From: Ignelater luminosus
Lineage: Eukaryota > Arthropoda > Insecta > Coleoptera > Elateridae
DNA length: 64,000 nucleotides
Assembly (NCBI GenBank): GCA_011009095.1
Contig: VTPC01091055.1
Coordinates: 383,648-447,647 of the forward strand
Reading direction: 5' to 3'
Part shown: positions 38,574 through 49,900 of the stretch, in pieces
Layout of the letters: each line of letters begins with the position of its first letter
Numbering within the stretch: position 1 is the first letter of the stretch
Notes under the pieces: model-generated
What the model was told of the DNA's origin: nothing
The model's database searches: none
The model's input: the letters and a program-made list of their open reading frames with translations, nothing else
Translations under genes and position numbers: made by a program

Positions 38574-40122
38574 TCTGATAGGGTTGCATTCTTTTGTCAA
38601 AGTTTCTATTTCTTCCGTTACGTCACTGGAAGAAAAAGTGAACTCTTACTTTCCTAACTGTTATTCAAGTTACCTATCGAACAATTTGTCACTTACTACG
38701 TACCTACCTATTTCCTGAGACACTAAATTCATGGGCACAATAATAATTTTTACCAAAAGGACCAGATTCACTTTTATTTAGATTTTTAGAATTTTAGGAA
38801 TCTTTGTCTACAAGTATCACAGGTTTTCTAATCAAGAGACTATTCTACATCCTTTATTTTTAGCTTTGAGAGTTGTAGGGAGAATCATGCGTTTTAAGGT
38901 TTTTCTTGTGACTCTTGATATTGAACGGATTAAAGCATCATAATGCCGCTTTATTTTTGGGGTCCACGAATAACGTACAATAAACTAATATAGTATACAG
39001 TGTGTCCCAGATCGAATGGCAATTGTATATGGGTAACTTTCTCATTATTATAGTTAGAGATTTGGTTAAATGAACAATGTTGTGCAATTTTGTATACCGA
39101 TTCAGATTTAGGTTAGAAAAGTTTAAAATTTATAACCAATTAGCAAGTATTCCAAAAAAACTGAAAACCACGGTTTTCTAAAAAGTCAAATATCTGCGTG
39201 AGTTAAAAAGCTGTCAAAAAGTTTTAATATGAAAGTTGCTTGCTTCGATGGGATGCATTTAAAAATGATGCTAAAACAAAATTCAAGATGGCGGTTTCCG
39301 ACATATTAATGACAACTTTCTTTTTTTTAAATAGGCGCCATATTGGATTTTTACATGTATAAATAGAAATTTTTTTTCTCTTTTTAACAATGTAAACAGC
39401 CTATGTTTAAATTAAAAAATGCCGACAATATTAATGGTTTTCATTTTAAATCAAGTAGGCACAATAAGAAATGAAGGTGAAAAATATTTTTTAACAAAAT
39501 GTAACAAAACAAAACAATGTACTATCACTAACTATTAAAATGACGACAAATCAGAGTAAATACGCAAAATGTTGTCCGTTATTAATAAGGAGCGGCATGA
39601 AATAGTTGATGGCCCAGTAAACTTGTCCGTATACGTCACCGCAATGTATTTAGTTTATCGATATTACTGAGCCGGACGACTAGATATGTGCAATTTGCGT
39701 AGGATAGTGACGTATTTTCTACAAAATAAGCGCAGGTCAGTGGTGTAACACATTTTCGTTTTATATTTTCAGTTTTAATTATTACAAAGGTGCAAATATG
39801 CCATTGTTTTACTATTATAAATACGAATTTACAATTTGAATAAATGAAAATTAATCATAATAAATATTAAATTTGTTAGGGTTTGAAATACTTTATCTTT
39901 ATTAATACTTTAATTTAATCATAATACCGTTGTTGTTGGTGGTATGTGAGACACTATGTAGCAATGCAATGATTAGAAGAAAAAGACAAGGAAGATGACG
40001 ATAATTTTTATTATTGAATAAAAGTTAATTAAACAAAATTCACGAAGCTTTTTATTTTTCGATCCAAAATATTAATAAAATTAGACGTTAGATAAATGAC
40101 ACTTTAACAATACTGAAAAAAA

Positions 40123-41000
40123 TTAAGCAAGGCCAACGTTATTTAGCAGTCGACTCCTTATATCCAAGTGTAGTGCATCGCTCATGCTACGTGCATTTAT
40201 ATAATACTTGGTAAACGCTCCGCCACCGGCACGACACGTCACCGATTCTTTTCGTGACGCATCAACTATTCTCTGCCGCTCTTTGGTTATTAGCCAAACA
40301 CAAACGACACTGTTAGTTACTCTACGCAATGTATTGCGATTGATTCTGTTAAATGCTTCCACCACTGCTTCGCGGAGCTGTTCTACATTATTGTAATTGA
40401 GATGACTTCCATACAGTTTATTTTTTATAGTTTCTCGCAAGTAATAGTCGAGAGGCCTCAAGTCCGCTGATCTGCCTGGCCACTGAACAGGTGTGTTAGT
40501 CGTTATTACTCTGTTCTCAAAACTGTCATTCAAATAAGTGATAACAGCTCTTTTATTGTGCGCAGGAGCGCCATCTTGCCGATACCATATTCGGATATTT
40601 TGTGCCAAAGACAGACCATCTAGAAAATCTTCCAAAAATGTTTGGAGAATTTCCAGATAGCGTCGAGCAGTTAAGTTCCACTAAATATTATGGATCCGAG
40701 TAAACGATTTCCTTATATGCCACAAAAAACATAAAGCCAAACCGAACTTGATTGTACCGTGGAACCACTATGCGTAGATTGTCCTATGCTCAGTAATGCT
40801 CGTTATGCCGATTAAAGACTCCAATATTAGAAAAGTAAGAGTCATCGGTCCATAAAACCCGATTGATAAAATTATCATTTTCTGTACATTTAGTGATAAA
40901 GCATCTACAGAATGTTGATCTGTGAATATTATCATTTGGTAGTAAAGTTTGGGCAACATTCATTTTATAGGGGCGAAACTTGTGCTTTTCTAAAATTTGA
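40123..41000 (-). pseudogene. DDE_3 transposase, catalytic part of the split element
   Basis: Reading downward from about 41,000: QILEKHKFRPYK, INRVLWTDDSYFSNIGVFNR with the first catalytic Asp (frameshifted), a region ending SGTLNGSRYLEIL-like, IWYRQDGAPAHNKRA with the second Asp, then WPGRSADLRPLDYYL with the third Asp, and an end at 40,123. The 170-codon open stretch 40,635-40,123 is intact, but frameshifts and stops upstream break the rest. The missing N-terminus is found beyond the insertion at 42,831-43,150. Confidence 0.88.
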
Positions 41001-41005
41001 CAGGC

Positions 41006-42825
41006 TGTAACGGTCTTTTGTCGTTATCATCTCGTCACATGGTAAACCTCGCGGTATATTATCAACAATGCTTGTGAGACACCGCGTATATATAAAAGTT
41101 CCTTTTATAACTTATTTTTTTTCTGTTTTGTAACTTTATTCCAATTATTAAGGTGGTTTATCTATACCCCATTCTTGCATTATTTTGCGATACAATTAGT
41201 TCATTTCTTCCATGGGTAGTGGGATAATTTACGGATCGGTAAACTCTTTTCGATTTCTGGGGGGAACGCGGCAAGCCGCCGGACAGAATGAATAGAGTCG
41301 TGAGCAGTGCAAGTTCTTCTCACACCTCTTTCTCTCGCTGGGGCGATTTCCAAGATGGAGAAATCAGGAAAACCCTTTTAAAAAGGGGTAAGTTAACGTC
41401 TTTTCTTGCATCCCTTGCGTCTTCATAACTATTAGTCGTTCCTTGTCTCCAGTTTTTTTTTATTAGACCCCCACAACGTATAAATCTGGTGGTGAACAAA
41501 TCTCAGAAAAATTTCTTCGTTGGAATCCATGGAAGATCTAATGATTCCGCGAGTTTACCAAAAAACAGAAGTAATTGCAAAGACAGTCCGATTGTCGACC
41601 TCGGATTGCTGCCACGAGGGATGCTGGATTCCCATGCTAGCATCTAATTCTGGAGAGTGTGGACTAGACATAGGTTCCATCCTTTACCTTTTTTTGTAAA
41701 TTTGCTTATATTAATTCAGTTCAATTATTTAAATTTTTTGTTCATTTAATCCTTGCTTAAGATTTAGAGTGATCCCTTCATGTTAATAAGGATTATAATG
41801 ATTTATTAAAACCCATTTTTAATCTGATTTTTGTTTTGCCTGTAACTTAAATTTTTTTTTCTTAAACAACCTAATTTTCAAGAAGTGTGAACTATTCGGA
41901 TTTAAATTGAAGATTTTAATGAACGTTGTTTCTTAGGTTTATTTTCTTTTAGCAAGCAATTTCGATCGAAAGCTGCTTCCTTCAATACAGTGGTAAGAAT
42001 TAATAAACTTCAATGATTATCCGAATCTTGCTATTTTTATTTTATATTTGACATGAATTTCATTGTACTCCGGGATAGTTTTAATTCTGTTCTTTTGTAA
42101 ATTAATGCTTGTAATTTCAGATTAGTATAAATTATTTTTTTGTTAAATTGGAAATTTTTATTGGCATTCATTCTGTGATTTGAAATTTCATAGCGCTCGA
42201 ACAGGTTGAGATTATCTGGCGGGTGTACTTTACGATAACTTTTGTGTACATTTTTATCTTGTTACCTTGAATTTATTTTTGTCCATTTACGATTCTTTCC
42301 TTAATTTAAATGCTTTATAATTTGTTTATTCACTTAAAGAATTTTGTCTTTATTAACTAATATTCAAAATTCAATTAATTTCTGAAAGTGGAGATCTTTA
42401 TGCTTAATTTTTTTGGGTTATAATCTCTTATTAAAGTTATTAAAATAATAATTTTCTACTGCTAATTGGTTTAGATTTAGGAGTAATTGTTTTAAATAAT
42501 ACAATCTTTTAACTTTTGGTTCTAGTAGAATTGTCAATTTTAGCTTTCAATTCTAAATAACAATTTTGTATGAAACTTTTTACTTGTGGATACACGGAAT
42601 TCTTTTGTTAATAAAAGTTAATTTTTATTAAATCTCAATATAGGTTGATGGTTAATTACAACCTGTTGTTTTATTGTGAGTATAATCTTTGCCGTCCCGC
42701 TCCCAAGTCTACCCACATGAGTTCAGCTGGCCTAGGACCAAGAGTTCCTAGAAGTTTTTTTTTATTGTACAAAAAAATATATATATATATATATATAAAA
42801 ACAGTAACGCAAGATTTACGTTACA
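41006..42825. mobile_element. 1.82-kb TG...CA insertion, candidate solo LTR
   Basis: The insert begins TGTAACGGTC and ends TTTACGTTACA, so its ends are the short inverted TGTAACG/CGTTACA typical of LTRs. It is flanked by an exact 4-bp duplication, AGGC (41,002-41,005 and 42,826-42,829). Removing insert and one AGGC brings the two parts of the disrupted transposase next to each other at the expected position. There is no coding capacity; a TA microsatellite lies near the right end (about 42,778-42,797). Solo LTR of a Ty3/gypsy-type element is the best guess; a Ginger-like non-autonomous element (also TGT...ACA ends and 4-bp duplications) is the alternative. Confidence 0.75.
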
Positions 42826-42830
42826 AGGCT

Positions 42831-43160
42831 TATATTTAGATACATTAACTTGGGTTTCTATTTCCCGAGTCAAAATGTTTGGATTAGCTGCTACACAGAC
42901 CAACGCTAATTCTTCAGCATCAACGGCCACACTTATGTTACTACTGGGTTTTTTTAAACATCCATACTGCTGCATATGTCTGTCTAATCTGTTAAATACC
43001 TTAACGTCTGGTTGTCTTCCTTCTGGAAAGTTGGTTAGGTAGTATGTTTGAGCAGCAATGCGGGAGTTTTTGTAACATTTGAAATATGTACAAAACATGT
43101 ATTCTTCGTTTGTTGGAAAATTCGTTATTTGAACTAAGTGTGTAAGTCATTTATAAAACG
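42831..43160 (-). pseudogene. N-terminal helix-turn-helix part of the split DDE_3 transposase
   Basis: The frame reading down from about 43,150 contains YKNSRIAAQTYYLTNFPEGR, then VKVFNRLDRHMQQYG, and later NPNILTREIETQVNVSK. These correspond to the two-helix DNA-binding region of DDE_3 transposases (a Lys/Asn-rich start, FPERR-like motif, then a second HTH ending NVSxST). It stops making sense at about 42,831, exactly where the AGGC-flanked insertion begins. Confidence 0.85.
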
Positions 43161-43825
43161 ATTATCGTAATTCACCAGTCTACAACGAAATGTACCGATA
43201 CTATTAATTATAAAATTGTTAAACTAATGAAACGAGATATTCTGACAAGTTATAACAAATTTTGTTTTATTGTTATTCAATTGTTTTCGTGCCTACTTGA
43301 TTTAAGATGAAAACAATTAATATTGTCGGTATTTTTTAATTTAAGCATAGGTTGTTATACATCGTTAAAAGGAGAAACAAATTCTATTTAATCATGTAAA
43401 AATCCAATGCGGCGCCCATTTAAAAAAAGAAAGTTGTCATCGAAGCAAGCAACTTTTTACATAGCTTTTTAACTTACGGAGATATCTGGCTTTTTAGAAA
43501 ACCGCGGTTTTCACTTTTTTTGGAATAACTGCTAATCGGTTATGAATTTTAAACTTTTCTAACCTAAATCTGAATCGGCATACAAAATTGCACTACATTG
43601 TCCATTTAACCAAATCTCTAACTATAATAATAAGAAAGTTACCAGTGCAATCCCACTCGATCTGGGACACATTGCATACAAATGCAGATACTGCAGCCAC
43701 TTGTAACTAAGTTCAATTTTATAGAATTAACTTAAAGCTAAAGCTACAAACCTTCGTTTGAGGTTATTTGCTAAGTGCCATTAACCCGTGCCATGCCGAT
43801 GCACCTTACAATGCAGATAGTAGAG

Positions 43826-44400
43826 GCCTGCACGGATCAGGTTTTCCAGTCGAGCCTTTACACGACCCGGATCGAAGTTCAGGTTTGGGCCGGGCCGGAC
43901 CTCAGTTTGAAAATTAGTCGGGTTTTTCGGGCCTACGTCCAGTCAATCGGGCCGTTCGGTCTTGTCAGACCTATTGAGCTGTTGGAGCCTGTCGAGCCAA
44001 ACGGGTCTGTCGGGCTTTTTGGACCTCTCGGGTCTATTGGACCGTTGGAGCTGTCGGCCTTTTTACGCTTATTATTATACATGTATTTTTTGACAAGTCC
44101 GAGAGGGCCGATAGGACTGAAAGATCCAAATGGCCCCGATAGACCCGAAGGGCGAGAAGTCCAAAAGGCCCAACAGGATGACGGCCCGAGAGGGCCGAAC
44201 CGTTAGATAGGTCCGAGAGAATCCCGAAGGGCCGAGAAGTCCATGCCCGACAGACCCGAGAGATCCAAAAGGCCCGAGAGGTCCCAATAGTACGTCACAT
44301 AGGAGAAGCCCAAACGAACGGACAGACCCGTATGGCCCGAGAAGTCCGACAGACCCCAACACGTCGACAGGTCCAACAAGACCGAATGGCCCGATGTTTA
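43826..44400. repeat. GC-rich degenerate short-unit array 2, palindromic
   Basis: Begins 'aggcctgcacggatcaggt', homologous to the start of the array at 16,737. Units of about 9-12 bp such as 'gggcctgtcgggt' run in one direction to about 44,065. After an AT-rich spacer ('ttattattatacatg' region, 44,066-44,095) the same units run as reverse complement ('gacccgaagggccgagaag') to 44,400. Long open frames on both strands are Gly/Pro/Leu-rich by-products of the unit and not proteins. Confidence 0.75.
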
Positions 44401-44409
44401 AATTGTCGT

Positions 44410-45452
44410 CCGTTAGCTTCCAGGCAGGCGGTTGCTCACAATGGTACTGCATTACAGTTAATTGTACACTGTCCGTTATTTATGCTCGCAGGTCTTGTAG
44501 ATTTTCTGGAGGTCTTTGGTAAACTTTTTCTTTCAGAAAACCCCAAACGAAAAAATCCAAAGGGTTTTAATCAGGGAACCGCGGTGGCCACGATATAGGG
44601 CCATTATGACCTATTTATCTAACAGTTTCTTGACGTTATAGGCATCACGAGCTGGTGCACCATCATGCATCTAGATCGCAGATTGAGTGGAAAATCGTAT
44701 ATCAGCTCATTAATAAATTGAAGATAATTTTCTGAATTAAGGAGTTGTGGTAAAAAGTGAGGTCCAATAATATTGCCTGCTAGTACTACAACGGCGGCCC
44801 GTGACCTAACTTCAGAGTAGGCCGGGACCGCGTGTTTGGTTTAAATTGTCAGAATTACCAAATTATCAAGAAATTGCCTGCCTACCCTGAAGTTAGGTCA
44901 CCAGCCGCCCCTGTGGTACTCCCATCCAAACATTAGATGAGGCATGTTGTGACATTAAAAAATGACGTATCTTCATCAGTCCACAGTATTTGCTTATGAA
45001 TATTTTGGTTCAGGTCGATCTGTCACAGTAGCCAGTTGCGGTAGGTAATGCGACTATGATAACCATTAGGTGTTAACGAGTGGACAGTAAGAAAGTGGTA
45101 CAGATAAAAAGAATCTGCTTTTAAAACATTATGCACGGTGGAATTACTAAGAATACTAAATCGGCGAGCAACTTCTCTCGTACCACTTCCAGGTTCTTCA
45201 GAAACACTTTGTAAAACTTGTTCTTCTTGTTCATGGTTAAGACAAGTTTGCGGAGCACCAGCACCATTCGGTTTGGTATCATTTGATCTGTCTTTCTCTC
45301 GACCGCCGATCCAATCTTCTAAATACGTTTGCTGACGGTGGACAACGATTTGGAAATCTTCTCAAGTATTCAACTTTCGCAGCATTACCATTTCCTTCAC
45401 AAACCCCATAAATCTGGTACATATCGGCATATTCGTCGAAACTAAACTCCAT
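44410..45452 (-). pseudogene. DDE_3 transposase relic with nested MITE
   Basis: From ATG at 45,452 the minus strand reads MEFSFDEYADMYQIYG, then a KVEYLRRFPNR block, a second HTH (GSGTREVARRFSI) and NSTVHNVL, then HKQILWTDEDTSFFN with the first catalytic Asp. A 131-bp MITE interrupts it at 44,786-44,916. Beyond it, MHDGAPARDAYNVKKLL (second Asp), a damaged third-Asp block ('SLIKTLWIFSFGVF', from the usual PDxNPLDFFxWG) and KKKFTKDLQKI follow. Frameshifts and stops are few in the N-terminal half. The GC-rich array adjoins the C-terminal end. Confidence 0.88.
44786..44916. mobile_element. 131-bp MITE inside the transposase relic
   Basis: About 37-bp terminal inverted repeats (left CTACAACGGCGGCCCGTGAC..., right reverse complement CCACAGGGGCGGCTGGTGAC..., both continuing 'ctaacttcag.gtaggc'). 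TA duplications flank it (44,784-44,785 and 44,917-44,918). The interior is only about 55 bp, with no coding capacity. It is nested in, and therefore younger than, the transposase relic around it. Confidence 0.88.
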
Positions 45453-45599
45453 TGCTTACCAATAAATGGTTCCAATGAGGAACTAAAATTATGGCAGTCT
45501 CATAATTTATAATTCAGTTATTCTATAATTATAGAAAAGTACAAGATACGTTTAGACACTCCCTTATTTGCTGTTTTGCGCTGGACATTAAAGAACAGC

Positions 45600-45745
45600 A
45601 TTTGGGTATACCGAGTGATCCAAAATGACGAATGACAGTTTGAATTTCCCTTTAAACAGAAATATTTTAAAAGTTTGTAGCGCTGCGTTCTTGCTGTAGC
45701 CTTATTTAACATCATCATGGCAACACGTATGCCATCGGCATATCG
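45600..45745 (+). repeat. Dispersed repeat family, copy D (fragment)
   Basis: Matches 7,640-7,770 in the same orientation: 'acagtttgaatttccc', 'aacagaaatatt' and 'atggcaacacgt' blocks occur in the same order and spacing. Non-coding. Confidence 0.6.
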
Positions 45746-45821
45746 AAAAAATTATAGTATGTAATATTTTGGTTAACAATCAAATGTTACACATAAATAT
45801 CTTTTAGGTTATAATATAGTT

Positions 45822-46229
45822 TGTCTCATTTCTATAATTCCTGTTCAATTTTTGTTGTATTGCTAACAAAACCTTCTTAAACACTAACATTTTTCATTGA
45901 GAAATGTTGACAATATTGTTATTTGTTTTTATTTAAAATCAGAGGTTAGATTGTCATTCAGAAAAGGTAAATGTTTGCATTTCGTAGAGTATAAAAATTT
46001 ATTTTTTGTGTTTATTACTTCAATATTAATTGTAATGAAACTGATTTACTGCATTCTAACCCTATTTTGACATGTGACATTCGTTTGACAGAAGATTGTC
46101 TAGTGAGAAATGTGTAACCAGAAATAATGACAGCAACATAAATAAGTTTGGGGTATAACAGTGCATGCAACTAAAACCCTAAACATTTGAAATGGATTGG
46201 GATTACAGAAATGAGATAAGGTATAGTTA
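45822..46229. mobile_element. Non-autonomous TIR element, short copy
   Basis: The ends TGTCTCATTTCTATAATTCC (left) and GGATTACAGAAATGAGATAA (right) are inverted repeats. Left and right subterminal parts match, in reverse orientation, the right (about 18,980-19,120) and left (about 17,905-18,180) parts of the 1.2-kb element at 17,907-19,123. It is an internally deleted copy of about 0.4 kb. Confidence 0.8.
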
Positions 46230-46975
46230 ACATACTTATCCAGCATTCGGAAAAATAAAACCTGAAGTAGGTCATGATTTATTTTTGAAGTGATAAGGCA
46301 TATGATCCTTAAACCACACATCACCAAAGAAATTAACGGGCGTGCGTTATTAAAAATATCACGGCCTACTTGAGGTGTTATTTTCCCGAACTTTTGCCAG
46401 TTCTAAATTCTTCTTTTTTTAAAATGCAATTATTTTCATCGTCGCCGCACTTACGTCATACAACAACTCACGGATCAAGAACATTCGATGGTTTTCATGA
46501 ATAATAAATTGATTTTTTAGAAACTCTGCAGAAAACTAATGAACTTTTACAAGAACTTACGTGTAGCACGCTTCAAAAAAGTTTCAAAGAAATGTCATTA
46601 TTTTCACCGAATTCCGTCAAATTGGCTTTGTGTTCAATTTACTCTCATATGTACATTCTCGATTCTATTTTACCAGTGTGGAGCAGCAAAATTAGTCTTT
46701 GTGTGCTTCTTGCTTAAGTTACAGCTTCAATGCGAAGTGGGAATGTTTGCGTTAGAGATTTTGCAAACGGTATTGTTAAGCCGTCACTAAACGAATGCAA
46801 CCGGTTACACCATTGTAGTATTTTTTCTGTTGACAAATCCAATCTTTTAAGATTACTTTGATTTCCCGCAAGTCTAACTCTTTCTGTTCACGAACCGTTT
46901 CTGGTTTAATAAACGTAGAAACAACAAAACATGACATATATAAACAAAACTTCATTTGCAAATTATCTATTTCAG
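46230..46975. other. Presumed intron or 5' flank of the myosin gene
   Basis: No exon could be supported here. A polypyrimidine-poor acceptor (attatctatttcag) ends at 46,975 and requires an upstream exon that donates the first base of an Asp or other GxT-type codon. No such exon was recognised. Confidence 0.5.
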
Positions 46976-49900
46976 ATGCTTCCTCATCGAACGAAGCCGT
47001 ACATCTGCAGCAACGTCTTCGAAGTTTGAGTACTGAATTGGTGACGCTGCGAAATCGTCTCCACGTGCAGGGGGCACCGACGACAACCGCACTAAAGGGG
47101 ACCGCAGCGACTCCAACAACAGGAATTCCCGCGGCGCAGCCCGCTATACCACCTCGCGCCGCTCCTGTTCTAGCCCCGCCGGTGATCCCTATACCAGAAC
47201 CGCGTTCCCAGTTGCCCACCGCCGGTGCCGATCTCGAAGATCTCATTCATCTGCAAGGCCCGCTCACCGAGGATGCAGTCATGAAGTGCCTTCAGGCGCG
47301 GTTCGCCGCTTCCAATTTCTATGTGAGTGTTGGTCATTGAACAGAGCTGACCTTGGGCAGCACCTGTCGCGCTGCTGCCTGCGGCCGGCCCTGTTCACGC
47401 CTGGCCGTGAACTTGCCAACAAAACCACGACTGCTACGTGCATTTACATACCATTCCTTTAACAGCCTGTTAATTATAACACATGTGGTACCGACTCTTG
47501 TTCCGTACCTTCTTATCATTAATTTTTACAACCACTTGCGTAATGATTTCACAACCGACATTAATCATATTATGCGGAATAACCTACACGGATTTCAAAA
47601 AGTAATAATAACACCGGGATCTGACGATAGCATTGCTAAATTAACATTCAACATTCCTGTGTAATAGCAGGCTTTGAGGGTATAGAAAAGTCTTGACCGT
47701 TAAATTGAATCGTTAACTGAATTACCATAACAAAAATAACAATAATTACTATGCACAAGCTAAACAAACCTTTGCTAAATTATAATCTTGATATTGAACG
47801 TGCTTTTTCCATAATCTGCCGTCGCGGAAGATCGTCGATGTAGGTGAAGGTGACCGCATCGTCCGAATTTCTCATAGAAGAAGCGTTCGATGAACAGGAC
47901 TTTTATTTAAATTACAGACAAACGTGGGGCCAATCTTACTCTGCGTGAATCCGTATCGGGACGTGGGCAACCCCCTCACTTTGAATAGCACCAGAAGTCT
48001 ACCTCTGAGTTCGCAACTCAATAGGGTGGTCCAGGAAGCAGTCCGACAACAATCTGAAACGGGTTACCCTCAGGCTATCATCCTTTCTGGTAAATAAGCT
48101 CATTACCCACTTAAAAATCTCATTAAGTCAATGTATCCCGAGCAGCAATCTTTGATGCGTTTCTTTCAGGGACAAGTGGATCGGGCAAGAGTCATGCCTC
48201 TATGCTATTATTACGACAACTTTTTGCCGTAGCTGGCGGCGGACCGGAGACCGATGCCTTTAAACATTTGGCCGCCGCTTTTACTGTACTACGTTCTTTA
48301 GGTTCTGCAAAGACTGCGACTAATTCTGAATCCAGTAGAATCGTAAGTAAACCGAAACAAATTCAGATTCTCGAGTAACTATTTTATTTACTTTTCAAGG
48401 GTCAATTCATAGAAGTTCAAGTAACAGATGGAGCCCTTTATAGGACTAAGATTCACTGTTATTTCTTGGATCAAACTCGAGTAATAAGGCCTCTACCTGG
48501 AGAGAAAAATTATCATATCTTTTATCAAATTCTAGCCGGATTATCTAGCGAAGAACGTGCCAAATTAAATTTAGAGGGCTGTTCTCCGTCCACATTAAAA
48601 TATTTACAACATGGAGATACCAGACAGGACGTGGCCGAAGATTCCTCAAGGTAGATATTTCTTTTAAATCTGTTTGTTTTACGTTTTATTGGAGTTTTCT
48701 TTCGTTTTAGATTTCAAGCATGGAAGACGTGTTTAGGAGTTTTAGGAATTCCGTTCTTAGATGTCGTTCGAGTTCTGGCGGCGGTGTTACTGTTGGGAAA
48801 TGTGCAATTTATAGACGGAAAAGGTTTAGAAGTCGACGTTAAAGGAGAAACAGAACTGAACGCCGTAGCGGGGCTTCTGGGAGTTTCTGGTGCTGCTCTT
48901 TTTAGGGGCCTCACCACGCGCACGCACAATGCAAGGGGACAGCTCGTCAAGTCCGTTTGTGATGGTAATATGTCAAACATGACTAGAGACTGTTTAGCCA
49001 AAGCTTTATATTGCCGTACCGTTGCCACGATCGTTCGGAGAGCTAACAGCCTGAAAAGGCTAGGATCGACGCTAGGCACTCTCAGTTCGGATTCCAACGA
49101 GTCGGTGCACAATCAAGCGGAAATTGCAAGTCAGCATGCTTCGACGATAGGGGGTGGCACCAACGCTGGCAGTAAATCGATGGCAGCGTTAAATAACGCA
49201 GTTAGACACGCAACCGATGGATTCATCGGGATCCTCGACATGTTCGGTTTTGAAGATCCTAAGCCTAGCCAATTAGAGCATTTGTGTATTAATTTATGCG
49301 CAGAAACGATGCAGCACTTTTATAATACCCATATCTTTAAGTCTAGCATAGAATCGTGTCGAGACGAAGGCATTAATTGTGAAGTGGAAGTTGATTACGT
49401 CGATAACGTACCTTGCATCGACCTAATATCGTCGCTGCGAACCGGTCTTCTTAGCATGCTAGACGTGGAATGTTCCATACGGGGAACGGCAGAATCTTAC
49501 GTTTCCAAGATGAAAATTCAACACAAGCACAATTCGAGATTGTTCGATCCCAAATCTCTAGACTGCCGACTGTTTGGTATTCAACACTTCGCGGGACGTG
49601 TAATTTACGACGCCAGTGATTTTTTAGATACCAACAAAGATGTGGTTCCAGATGACCTCGTTGCGGTTTTCTATAAACATAACTGTAATTTTGGTTTCGC
49701 AACTCATTTGTTTGGGAGTGAACTTAAAGCGCTTTATTCTATAGAGAACGTACCTCGAGGTGTTAGCTTTAGAATATCGCCAACATCTCATACAGATTTA
49801 CTGAACGGTGACGAGCCAGTTTCTACATTGACGCAAGATTTCCATACACGACTCGATAATTTATTGAGAACTCTTGTTCACGCGAGACCCCATTTCGTGC

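Larger units (their letters stand above)
38996..43676. mobile_element. DDE_3 transposon with long TIRs, split by a later insertion
   Basis: The left end TACAGTGTGTCCCAGATCGA (38,996) pairs with the right end TCGATCTGGGACACATTGCA (43,676). Inverted similarity continues inward for roughly 390-480 bp (to about 39,480 and from about 43,290), interrupted by a deletion in the right arm. TA flanks both ends (38,994-38,995 and 43,677-43,678). The ends resemble those of the 9,241-11,133 element, so the two are related. The interior holds a minus-strand transposase in two pieces separated by a 1,820-bp insertion; without it the element would be about 2.86 kb. Confidence 0.85.

Noticed and set aside
43775-44452. 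Collagen-like Gly/Pro-rich open frames on both strands (143 and 125 codons)
   Set aside because: They arise from the GC-rich 9-12 bp repeat unit, occur on both strands, and have no splice or start context.
46776-47246. 156-codon minus-strand frame opposite the first visible myosin exon
   Set aside because: Antisense shadow of the Ala/Pro-rich exon; the plus strand has correct splice sites and motor-domain sequence.
48714-49112. 132-codon minus-strand frame opposite the large myosin exon
   Set aside because: Shadow of the real coding strand.
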